From Halobaculum rubrum (GTDB lineage: Archaea > Halobacteriota > Halobacteria > Halobacteriales > Haloferacaceae), in the NCBI RefSeq assembly GCF_019880225.1, contig NZ_CP082284.1, forward strand, positions 310,001-374,000: a stretch of 64,000 nt of DNA, read 5' to 3'. Below, piece by piece: positions 57,103-64,000 of the stretch. The first letter of the stretch is position 1, and every line of letters starts with the position of its first letter. The position numbers were made by a program, and so were the translations under genes. The notes below the pieces were generated by a model. It made no database searches. It worked only from the letters and a program-made list of their open reading frames with translations, and was not told where the DNA came from.

Positions 57103-58872
57103 ATGGAGATTTCGGTCGTCGTCCCCGCGCACAACGAGGCGGGGAACGTCGAACGCCTCGTCGAGGCGGTGACAGCCGTCCTCGACGCGCCGTCGTTCGA
57201 GCACGAGTACGAACTGCTCCTCGTCGACGACAACAGCACGGACGAGACGCCCACCATCTGTGACCGTCTAGCCCAAGAACATCCCGGCGTCCGCGTCCTC
57301 CACCGCACCGCCGACGGTGGGTTCGGAAACGCGATCAAGGCCGGCCTGACGAAGGCCCGCGGCGACGTCCTCATCCCATTCATGGGCGACCTGTCGGACG
57401 ATCCTGCGGACATTCCGAAACTCGTCGCCGCCATCGAAGACGGGTACGACGTGGCCTACGGCTCCCGCTTCACCGAGGGCGGGTCCGTCGATGGGTATCC
57501 CCGGATAAAGCTCCTGTACAACCGGGCGTTCAACAACTGCATCCGCCTGCTGTTCGGCGTCCGCTCGAAGGACGTGACGAACGCGTTCACGGCGTACCGG
57601 AGGGAGGTCGTTGAGACCGTCGACGTCGACACGCTCGTCTCGGAGAGCTTCGACCTGACTGCCGAACTGCCGCTCCGGGCCCACATCGAGGGGTTCCGGA
57701 GTACGGAGGTGCCCGTCTCCTGGTGCAGCCGCGACGCCGGCGTCAGCAAACTCGACGCGACGCGGAAGGGGCCGCTGTACCTCAAGCGACTGCTCCACAT
57801 GTTCGTCATCGGCAACGCCGTCGCGCTGTCGGACCTCTGGGACGCAGTCTCGACGGGCAGCCCGCTCCGGATGGTTGGCGCCAGCCTCCTCGGCGTGCTG
57901 ATTCTCGTGGGGCTGTTCTCGCTGTCGGGCTACGAGGAGGTGTTCAGCATTCTCGCCGGCACCCAACCCGCGTGGCTCCTCGTTGCGGCGGGCGCCTACG
58001 GCGTCTCGTTCCTGTTCCGGACGTGGCGGTACCGGGTGTTACTTCGGACCTCGGGCCACCTCGCGAGTCGCGGTGGAGTCTTCAGGTGCATCATGAGCGG
58101 CTGGTTCGTGAACTTCATTCTCCCCGCTCGGGTCGGCGACGCGGTGCGGGGGCTTGCACTGAAGACGACGGAGGGCGTCCCGTTCGGCGTCGCGACCGGC
58201 ATGGTCGCGATCGAGCGCGCCCTGGACATGCTCGTCCTCGGATTCGGGATGGTCGCGATCACGCTGTTCTTGCTCCCGGAGGCGGAGATGGGGCTGCTCG
58301 CGGGCGGCGCGTTCGCCATCGCCGCCGTCATCGTCTTCGGGCTGTTCGTGTTATACAGGTTCGAGCCGCAACTGGCCCGGTTGCTGGGAAAGCGGTTCCC
58401 CGCTGCCGGCGAGGCCATCGCCGCCCTCGTCGCCGCCCTCGAACAGACGGTCAAGAATCCGTTCGCGCTCACGCTCGCGGCGGCCCTGTCGGTCCCGGTC
58501 TGGGCGTTCGAGGTCAGCACCATCTACTTCAGCGCCATCGCGATCGGCGTCGACATCGGGCCGGTGGTCACCGCGACCGCCGGCATCGCGGCCTTCGTGG
58601 CACAGGCGGTTCCGGCCACCCCAGCCGGCATCGGGACCTACGAGGCGACGATAACGGCCGTGCTAGCGGGCTTCGACCTGCCGTCGAGTCAGGGAACAGC
58701 CCTGGCGCTCGTGGACCACTTCGTCAGGGTGGCCCTCGTCTACGTGGTCGGGGCGATCAGCCTGGTACACATCGGGTTCCGGTCGCGAGCGTACTTCCGG
58801 GAACGCGACGCTGAAACAGACGCCGACACCGACGTGGCGTCGGCGGTAGACGCCGGAGGAGGTGAGAACTGA
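57103..58872 (+). CDS. aglD: AglD-type GT2 glycosyltransferase fused to a flippase-like membrane domain
   Basis: 589 residues. The GT2 domain is at about 1-230 (ISVVVPAHNEAGNVERLVEA, LLVDDNSTDETP, FMGDLSDDPADIPKLV), followed by about eight membrane helices of the lysylphosphatidylglycerol-synthase/AglD type (FVNFILPARVGDAVRGLALK, QAVPATPAGIGTYEATITAV). In Haloferax, AglD adds the last mannose to dolichol phosphate. ATG 57103 follows a GAGGAG. It overlaps the next gene as TGATG. Confidence 0.85.
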   Translation: MEISVVVPAHNEAGNVERLVEAVTAVLDAPSFEHEYELLLVDDNSTDETPTICDRLAQEHPGVRVLHRTADGGFGNAIKAGLTKARGDVLIPFMGDLSDDPADIPKLVAAIEDGYDVAYGSRFTEGGSVDGYPRIKLLYNRAFNNCIRLLFGVRSKDVTNAFTAYRREVVETVDVDTLVSESFDLTAELPLRAHIEGFRSTEVPVSWCSRDAGVSKLDATRKGPLYLKRLLHMFVIGNAVALSDLWDAVSTGSPLRMVGASLLGVLILVGLFSLSGYEEVFSILAGTQPAWLLVAAGAYGVSFLFRTWRYRVLLRTSGHLASRGGVFRCIMSGWFVNFILPARVGDAVRGLALKTTEGVPFGVATGMVAIERALDMLVLGFGMVAITLFLLPEAEMGLLAGGAFAIAAVIVFGLFVLYRFEPQLARLLGKRFPAAGEAIAALVAALEQTVKNPFALTLAAALSVPVWAFEVSTIYFSAIAIGVDIGPVVTATAGIAAFVAQAVPATPAGIGTYEATITAVLAGFDLPSSQGTALALVDHFVRVALVYVVGAISLVHIGFRSRAYFRERDAETDADTDVASAVDAGGGEN

Positions 58873-60455
58873 TGTGGGAGCGGTGGCGCTCGCTGGAGCG
58901 CGAGACGCGACTCGTCGTCGGCCTCGCCGTGGGGTTCGTCGCGTTCCGGGTGCTCGTCGCGTCCCTGTCGGGGTTCGGCTTCCATCAGGGGTGGAACGAG
59001 GGACACTACGCGCTGATCGCGCGCGGCTTCCTCGATCACTCCCTCGTCCCACGCTACGCCGGCCGCTACGTGTACAGCGTCCCGCCGCTGTTCCCCTACA
59101 CGGTCGCGGCGTCGTATCTCGCGTTTGGAACGTCTGTCGTCGCCGCGCGCCTTCCAAGCATTCTCGCGACCGGCGGACTCATCGTGGCGACCTACGCACT
59201 CGGCCGCGAACTGTTCGACCGCCGGACGGCACTCGTCGGGTCCGCACTGCTCGCGGTGCTCCCGTTCGTCCAGCTGTACGGCGGGCGCGTGCAGACGGAC
59301 ATGCTGATGACCGCCCTTCTCACGGCGTCGCTAGCGGCCATCGTCAGAGGGTACGACAGGGCCGACGGGACGCGGTGGCTCGTCGCTGGCGGCGGTCTGT
59401 TCGCGGCTGCGGTCGCCGCGAAGCAGCCGAGCCTCCTCCTCGCCGGCGTCGTGATCGCGTGGCTCGTCGCCGATGGACGATTCGACCGCGAGACGATCAA
59501 CCGAACGGGCGTCCTGATAGGCGCGAGCGCGGTCTTTCTGCTTCCGGTCGCCGCCTGGCTCGCCTTCAACTACTCGCTGAACCCGACCACCTTCGTCACC
59601 GACTGGCGTCACGAGCTGTTCTCGCGGACGTCGCCGTTCGCCAACGTCCGCCTCCTGCTCGCCATCGGCCTCAGCCTCGGAGCGACACCGCTCGTGCTGG
59701 CCGGTGCCGCGGTCGGCGTCTGGGAGGACGTCACGGCGTCGATACGGGAGCTCCAGCGACAGGGACTCGGGGCCCACGCGGGTCCCTCACCACTCACCTG
59801 GTGGCTCCTCCTGTTCGGCGCGTTTGTGTTCTACCGGACGCCGCAGGGCCACCAGTACTACGCGCTGGTCCTGATGCCGCCGCTGGCGCTCTTCGCGGCG
59901 CGCGGGCTAACGGTGACCGCCGAGCGGTTCGCCCCGGCCGTCCCGCGGCCGCGTCAGGTGGTCCACCTCGTCCTCGTTGCCGTCGTCGTGCTGTCGGCGC
60001 TCTCGGGGACAGTCGTACTCTTCGAACTGTCGGGGGAGTTCTCGGCCGCTGAGGGCGGCGGATCCCACGTCGCGGCCGACGCTGGCGAGTTCGTGGGTGA
60101 CGAGGTACCCGAGAACGCGACGGTTCTCGTGGAGAGCGGATACAGCCGTCCAGTCATGTGGTACGTCCGGGGCGAGTTCCCGCTGGCGAACGTGTCGCCA
60201 TACGGCGTTCCTGGACTGGACGAGGAGCGGATACGACGAGCGGAAAGTCGCTCCGCCGGGCCGGTGTACGTCGTCTATCCGGACCCCGCGTGGGCGGCGT
60301 TCCCGGCCGAGAACGCGACGGTCGTCCACCGGACGGAGTCGTATGACCTGACGGTGATGGCCGCCGTGGGCGCTTTCGTCCAGTCGGACTCGAAGTTCTC
60401 GATGTACCTCAACGACCGGGGCCTCGTGATCTATCGGCTGAACGGTACGGCCTAG
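58872..60455 (+). CDS. GT39/PMT-like membrane glycosyltransferase
   Basis: 527 residues with about ten hydrophobic helices and a soluble C-terminal part. The early acidic motif region GWNEGHYALIARGFLDHSLV and the YVYSVPPLFPYTVAASYLAF segment fit the PMT_2/ArnT superfamily, which moves sugars from dolichol-phosphate donors on the outer membrane face. It is translationally coupled to aglD. It might add the final sugar using the AglD lipid-linked product. Confidence 0.78.
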   Translation: MWERWRSLERETRLVVGLAVGFVAFRVLVASLSGFGFHQGWNEGHYALIARGFLDHSLVPRYAGRYVYSVPPLFPYTVAASYLAFGTSVVAARLPSILATGGLIVATYALGRELFDRRTALVGSALLAVLPFVQLYGGRVQTDMLMTALLTASLAAIVRGYDRADGTRWLVAGGGLFAAAVAAKQPSLLLAGVVIAWLVADGRFDRETINRTGVLIGASAVFLLPVAAWLAFNYSLNPTTFVTDWRHELFSRTSPFANVRLLLAIGLSLGATPLVLAGAAVGVWEDVTASIRELQRQGLGAHAGPSPLTWWLLLFGAFVFYRTPQGHQYYALVLMPPLALFAARGLTVTAERFAPAVPRPRQVVHLVLVAVVVLSALSGTVVLFELSGEFSAAEGGGSHVAADAGEFVGDEVPENATVLVESGYSRPVMWYVRGEFPLANVSPYGVPGLDEERIRRAESRSAGPVYVVYPDPAWAAFPAENATVVHRTESYDLTVMAAVGAFVQSDSKFSMYLNDRGLVIYRLNGTA

Positions 60456-61399
60456 AGCAGCTCGCGGTAGTCGGCGACCGTCCGGCTGAGCCCCTCGCGG
60501 AGGGGAACCGCGGGTTCCCAGTCGAATTCGGCCGTGATCTTCGAGATGTCCGGGCGGCGGACCTGCGGATCGTCCTCGGGGAGTGGTTCATGTGTGATGC
60601 CGCTCTCCGTGTCCACAACGTCCAGGACGACCTCCGCGAGTTCGCGGATCTCCATCTCGTCCGTGTTGCCGACGTTGAACACCTCGCCGGCTGCCGCCGA
60701 ACGGTCTGCTGTCGCGACGGCCCGGATGCCCCCGATGAGGTCGTCGACGTAGCAAAAGGAGCGGGTTTGCGTGCCGTCCCCGTACACCGTCAGGTCATCG
60801 CCGTGGAGCGCCTGTGAGAGGAAGTTCGGAATGACCCGACCGTCGTCGGGTCGCATCCGCGGGCCGTACGTGTTGAAGATGCGGACGGTGCGGACGTCGA
60901 CCTCGTACTGCTGGTCGTAGGCGACGGCGAGTGCCTCGCCGAAGCGCTTGCTTTCGTCGTAGGGCGTTCGCGGACCGCGGACGTTGACGCTTCCGTTGTA
61001 ATCCTCATGCTGGGGGTGGACTTCTGGGTCGCCGTACACCTCGCTGGTGGAGGCGAGGAGGACAGTCGCGTCGTGGTCGAGCGCACATTCGATGGCGTTT
61101 CGCGTGCCCTCGCTGTTCGTCAGCGCGATTTCGACCGCGTGCGACTCGAAGTCCTCTGGACTGGCGCGCGAGGCCATGTGGTACACCTCGTCGACACGGT
61201 CGAAATCGGGGAGTGGGTCGCGGACGTCATGTTCCAGGCTCTCGAAGCGGTCGCTCTCGACATGCACGAGGTTCTCCGGCCGGCCGCTACCGTAGTTGTC
61301 GAGACTGGTGACGTGGTACCCGTCGTCGAGGAGCGTGTCCACGAGGTGGCTGCCGAGGAAGCCGGCGCCGCCGGTTACGACGGCGTGCGGGCGGCTCAT
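60452..61399 (-). CDS. NAD-dependent sugar-nucleotide SDR, second copy
   Basis: 315 residues, a clear paralogue of the gene at 50230-51174: AVVTGGAGFLGSHLVDTLLD, ASTSEVYGDPEVHPQHEDYN, PYDESKRFGEALAVAYDQQ, NTYGPRMRPDDGRVIPNFL. It overlaps its upstream nucleotidyltransferase as ATGA and the convergent GT39 gene by 4 nt. UDP-glucuronate decarboxylase or 4,6-dehydratase activity is likely. Confidence 0.85.
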   Translation of the reverse strand: MSRPHAVVTGGAGFLGSHLVDTLLDDGYHVTSLDNYGSGRPENLVHVESDRFESLEHDVRDPLPDFDRVDEVYHMASRASPEDFESHAVEIALTNSEGTRNAIECALDHDATVLLASTSEVYGDPEVHPQHEDYNGSVNVRGPRTPYDESKRFGEALAVAYDQQYEVDVRTVRIFNTYGPRMRPDDGRVIPNFLSQALHGDDLTVYGDGTQTRSFCYVDDLIGGIRAVATADRSAAAGEVFNVGNTDEMEIRELAEVVLDVVDTESGITHEPLPEDDPQVRRPDISKITAEFDWEPAVPLREGLSRTVADYRELL

Positions 61400-62406
61400 A
61401 GGTTGATGCTGGAGTTGTCGCCGACGTTCAGCTGGTTCGCATCCCCGGTGACCGTCGCGTTGTCGCCGATGATGCTCTCATCGAGGTTCACCGTCTCGAC
61501 GGCGGCACCCTCCCCCAAGATGGCGTCGCTCAAGATGGAGTTCTCGATGCTGGCCCCGTCGTCGACACTGACGTTCGGGCCGACGACGCTCGACTCGAGG
61601 GTGACGTCCGAACCGATGTCGACGGGCGGAACGACGACGCTGCCCTTCAGGTCGTCGGGGACGCTCGTCGTGCGGTCGGCGAGGAGCACGCGATTCGCCT
61701 CGAGGAGCGTCTCCGGGCGGCCGCAGTCGTACCAGTCCTCGACTTCAAAGGTGTGGAGGTCGGCCCCCTGGTCGACCATCCGGCTGAGCGCGTCGGTGAG
61801 TTGGTACTCGTCACCGGCGCCCCGGATGTCCTTCTCGACGAGGTGTTCGAGCGCCTGGAAGAGGCTCTCGCTGTCCTCGATGATGTACACGCCGCTGATG
61901 GCGTACTCGGACGGCGGGTCGTCGGGCTTCTCGACGAGGTCGACAATATGGTCGTCGCTACCGAGTTCGGCGACGCCGTAGTGCTGCGGGTCGTCTACGC
62001 GCTTGACACCGAGACTGCCGTCAACGTCTCCAAGGGATCTGTGAGCCTCCAGGAACTGCTCGTAGCCGTTCTCGAAGAGCATGTCGCCGAGTGCGATGAA
62101 CACCGGTTCGTCCGCGGCGACGTGCCGGGCCTGATACACGCTGTGTCCGAGGCCCTCCGCGGCCTCCTGTTCGACGAACTCGAAGTCGAAGCGGCCACCG
62201 TACTCCTCGACGGCGTACTCGGTGATCTGGTCCTGCATCGGGCCGCCGACGACGAGGATGACCTCGTCGACGTCCGTCTCGGCGACGCTGTCGAGGATGT
62301 GGCCGAGGATCGGCCGGCCGGCGAGGCGCACCATCGCCTTCGGTTTGGTGTGGGTCTGGGGGTAGAGCCGGGTCCCTTGCCCGGCGGCCGGAATGAGGAC
62401 TCGCAT
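61396..62406 (-). CDS. Sugar-1-phosphate nucleotidyltransferase with left-handed beta-helix
   Basis: 336 residues. The N-terminal RmlA-like domain has RVLIPAAGQGTRLYPQTHTK, PKAMVRLAGRPILGHILDSV, FIALGDMLFENGYEQF and VDLVEKPDDPPSEYAIS. The C-terminus has hexapeptide repeats (SVVVPPVDIGSDVTLESSVV, GPNVSVDDGASIENSILS), an acyltransferase-type beta-helix probably used for oligomerisation. It resembles AglF-type or RmlA-type enzymes. The ATG at 62406 is used. Confidence 0.87.
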   Translation of the reverse strand: MRVLIPAAGQGTRLYPQTHTKPKAMVRLAGRPILGHILDSVAETDVDEVILVVGGPMQDQITEYAVEEYGGRFDFEFVEQEAAEGLGHSVYQARHVAADEPVFIALGDMLFENGYEQFLEAHRSLGDVDGSLGVKRVDDPQHYGVAELGSDDHIVDLVEKPDDPPSEYAISGVYIIEDSESLFQALEHLVEKDIRGAGDEYQLTDALSRMVDQGADLHTFEVEDWYDCGRPETLLEANRVLLADRTTSVPDDLKGSVVVPPVDIGSDVTLESSVVGPNVSVDDGASIENSILSDAILGEGAAVETVNLDESIIGDNATVTGDANQLNVGDNSSINL

Positions 62407-62540
62407 ACCCTTTCTCCCCTTCGACCTTGTAAAAAAGCATCGCAAAAATGGCGTCGGGGCGACAGACAGATCGCTCCACGCCGGCCGCGTGTCCCGTCAC
62501 TCGTCACCTATTTACCCACCGTTCAAGAAGTGACCAGCAG

Positions 62541-63638
62541 ATGCGAGTCGGAATCGTCACCGACGCCTTCCCGCCGGAGGTGGGGGGAATCCAGACGTTC
62601 GCCGACCAGTACGTCTCTCACCTCGCGGCCGCGGACGAGGTCGACCACGTCGAGGTGCTCGCGTTCGTCCCCGGTGCGGACAAGCGACGTGACGGCGCCT
62701 CGATTCGCCGCGTCGACCGCGAGAACACGCCCGCAAAATTCGCAACCGGGCTCAGATGGGCCACCAACCACGAATTCGACATCCTCCACTCGTTGACGCT
62801 GTATCCGGGGGGACTCATTGCCGCGCTGTACGGCAGGATCAATCCCGCCGTGAACACGTACGCCACAGTGTACGGTCTCGACGCCATCAGCGTCGCCGAC
62901 CACCCGATTCTCGGTCCCGTCCACAGGTTCATCTTCGCCTCGCTCGACGAGGTGCTGTTCTTCAGCGACTCCACGCGGGAGAAGACCCACGACACCTACG
63001 ACACGGCCTTCGCCAGCCGTCGGATCTACCCCGGCGCACCGGTCTTCCCCGACGACCCGGGACCTGACCCGCTCGCCGACCGGGACCTTCCCCACGCGGA
63101 GTTCGTCGTCGTGACGGTGGCCCGCCTGGTCGAACGGAAGGGAATCGACGATCTCGTCGCTGGGGTCGCAGCGTGTGACGACATCGCGCTGTGGATCGTC
63201 GGCGACGGCCCAGAGCGTGCGTCGCTCGAGGCCCAGGTTCCCGACCACGCCGCGGACCGGATCGCCTTCCTCGGCGAGATCGACCACGACAGCCTTCCGC
63301 ACGTGTATCGGCGCGCCGACGCCTTCTGCATGCCGTCGGTGTACCTCCGCGACGAGGGCGACGTCGAGGGGTTAGGGCTGGTCTTCCTTGAGGCCCAGCA
63401 GTTCGGACTGCCGGTCATCGGGACACGGAGCGGCGGCGTCCCGGAGGCGCTCGTCGACGGGGAGACGGGCTTTCTCGTCGACGAGCGGTCACCGGACGAG
63501 ATCGCCGAGTGCATAGCAAACCTTCGCGACGACGACGCGCGGTATCGGGAGTTCTCGTCGAACGCCATGTCGTTCGTCGCCGAACAGTTCGCGTGGGAGG
63601 ACTGCGTGACAAACCACCTCGCGGCCTACCAGTCGTGA
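62541..63638 (+). CDS. GT4-family glycosyltransferase
   Basis: 365 residues. The N-terminal Rossmann domain begins RVGIVTDAFPPEVGGIQTFA. The C-terminal GT4 motifs are VVTVARLVERKGIDDLVAGV, WIVGDGPERASLEAQVP and the donor-binding E-x7-E region EGLGLVFLEAQQFGLPVIGT. It transfers an activated sugar with retention. Its stop overlaps the GTG of the next gene. Confidence 0.9.
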   Translation: MRVGIVTDAFPPEVGGIQTFADQYVSHLAAADEVDHVEVLAFVPGADKRRDGASIRRVDRENTPAKFATGLRWATNHEFDILHSLTLYPGGLIAALYGRINPAVNTYATVYGLDAISVADHPILGPVHRFIFASLDEVLFFSDSTREKTHDTYDTAFASRRIYPGAPVFPDDPGPDPLADRDLPHAEFVVVTVARLVERKGIDDLVAGVAACDDIALWIVGDGPERASLEAQVPDHAADRIAFLGEIDHDSLPHVYRRADAFCMPSVYLRDEGDVEGLGLVFLEAQQFGLPVIGTRSGGVPEALVDGETGFLVDERSPDEIAECIANLRDDDARYREFSSNAMSFVAEQFAWEDCVTNHLAAYQS

Positions 63639-64000
63639 CCGGAATGTCGCCGCTCAGGCTCACCGTGTCCGTTCCCGGGACCTTCTGGGCCTTCCGGATC
63701 GCCGAGGCGGTGGCGGACCGCGGCGGCGACGTCGTGGTGTTCACGAGCGAGCCCGCGTTCGTGCGCTCGACCGACAGCGGCCAGGCGACGGTACGCACGA
63801 TTCGGCATCCGTTCCTCGTCGAGCAAGTCGGTCATCAGGTGCCGTGGCCTGACCGACTCGTCGGTTTCACGGGGCTCAACCGACCGTTCCAGCGCTGGGG
63901 GGCGTACCTGTTCGACCGCGCGGTCGCCCGCAATCTCCGGGCCGAACGCGCCGCTAACGGCCTGTTTCTGGGCTTCGCCGGGGCCTGCCGAGACTCGCTA
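63635..64000 (+). CDS. Glycosyltransferase (GT4-like), N-terminal part
   Basis: An open frame of 122 codons runs off the right edge. It begins LRLTVSVPGTFWAFRIAEAV with a Rossmann-like pattern (DRGGDVVVFTSEPAFVRST) typical of the N-terminal GT-B half. The GTG at 63635 overlaps the previous stop; ATG 63644 is the alternative. Family assignment rests on context and the first domain only. Confidence 0.6.
   Translation, partial: MTGMSPLRLTVSVPGTFWAFRIAEAVADRGGDVVVFTSEPAFVRSTDSGQATVRTIRHPFLVEQVGHQVPWPDRLVGFTGLNRPFQRWGAYLFDRAVARNLRAERAANGLFLGFAGACRDSL

Overview
The window reads as haloarchaeal chromosome (class Halobacteria, probably Halorubrum or a near relative; the genus is an inference). The signs are high GC in most of the window, very acidic proteins, TATA boxes about 27 nt upstream of leaderless ATG starts, chains of 4-nt ATGA/GTGA gene overlaps, and haloarchaea-specific families (PhiH1-type repressor, AglJ/AglD/AglF/AglM glycosylation genes, small conserved proteins of the DUF57xx type). 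I saw no rRNA, tRNA or CRISPR array.

1-17,700 is a defence and accessory island. Four copies of a roughly 60-bp repeat (681-744, 4776-4839, 9192-9238, 12058-12121), all in the same orientation, cut its first 12 kb into cassettes. The first holds a HhH/zinc-finger/RecQ-helicase/phosphoribosyltransferase fusion followed by a DprA-like gene. The second holds a PUA/EVE-like protein and a three-gene set of RecA-like ATPase, coiled-coil protein and divergent family-B DNA polymerase. The third holds a membrane protein, a frameshifted AlbA_2 protein and a serine recombinase. An AT-rich restriction-modification locus follows: a divergent HTH regulator with a palindromic operator, a small coiled-coil protein, a beta-class DNA methyltransferase, and McrB-like and McrC-like subunits.

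17,890-24,700 looks like an integrated plasmid or provirus remnant. It has an Orc1/Cdc6 initiator with an overlapping partner gene, a RxxxxH/coiled-coil protein, a PhiH1-like repressor with two palindromic operators, and a six-gene operon joined by 4-nt overlaps that ends in a tyrosine integrase. Strong hairpins lie just beyond the integrase.

24,780-48,980 is ordinary chromosome: a type IV pilin, an acetyltransferase, homoserine kinase ThrB, the PLP synthase subunit PdxS, Tat lipoproteins, a radical SAM protein, a stress protein, and a branched-chain amino acid locus (leuA, then ilvB-ilvN-ilvC-small ORF-leuC-leuD-leuB). Two features stand out here. A leaderless 31-codon ORF rich in Val, Leu and Ile codons lies ahead of ilvB with its stop codon in a GC hairpin loop, which looks like an attenuator. 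The 5' end of leuA is shifted out of frame, apparently by loss of one copy of a 5-bp tandem repeat.

48,940-64,000 is an N-glycosylation and cell-surface sugar cluster: AglJ, two nucleotidyltransferase plus SDR pairs, UDP-glucose dehydrogenase, two further epimerases, AglD, a GT39-type transferase and two GT4-type transferases. A second UDP-glucose dehydrogenase gene is cut off by an IS6-family element whose transposase has Asn in place of a catalytic Asp.
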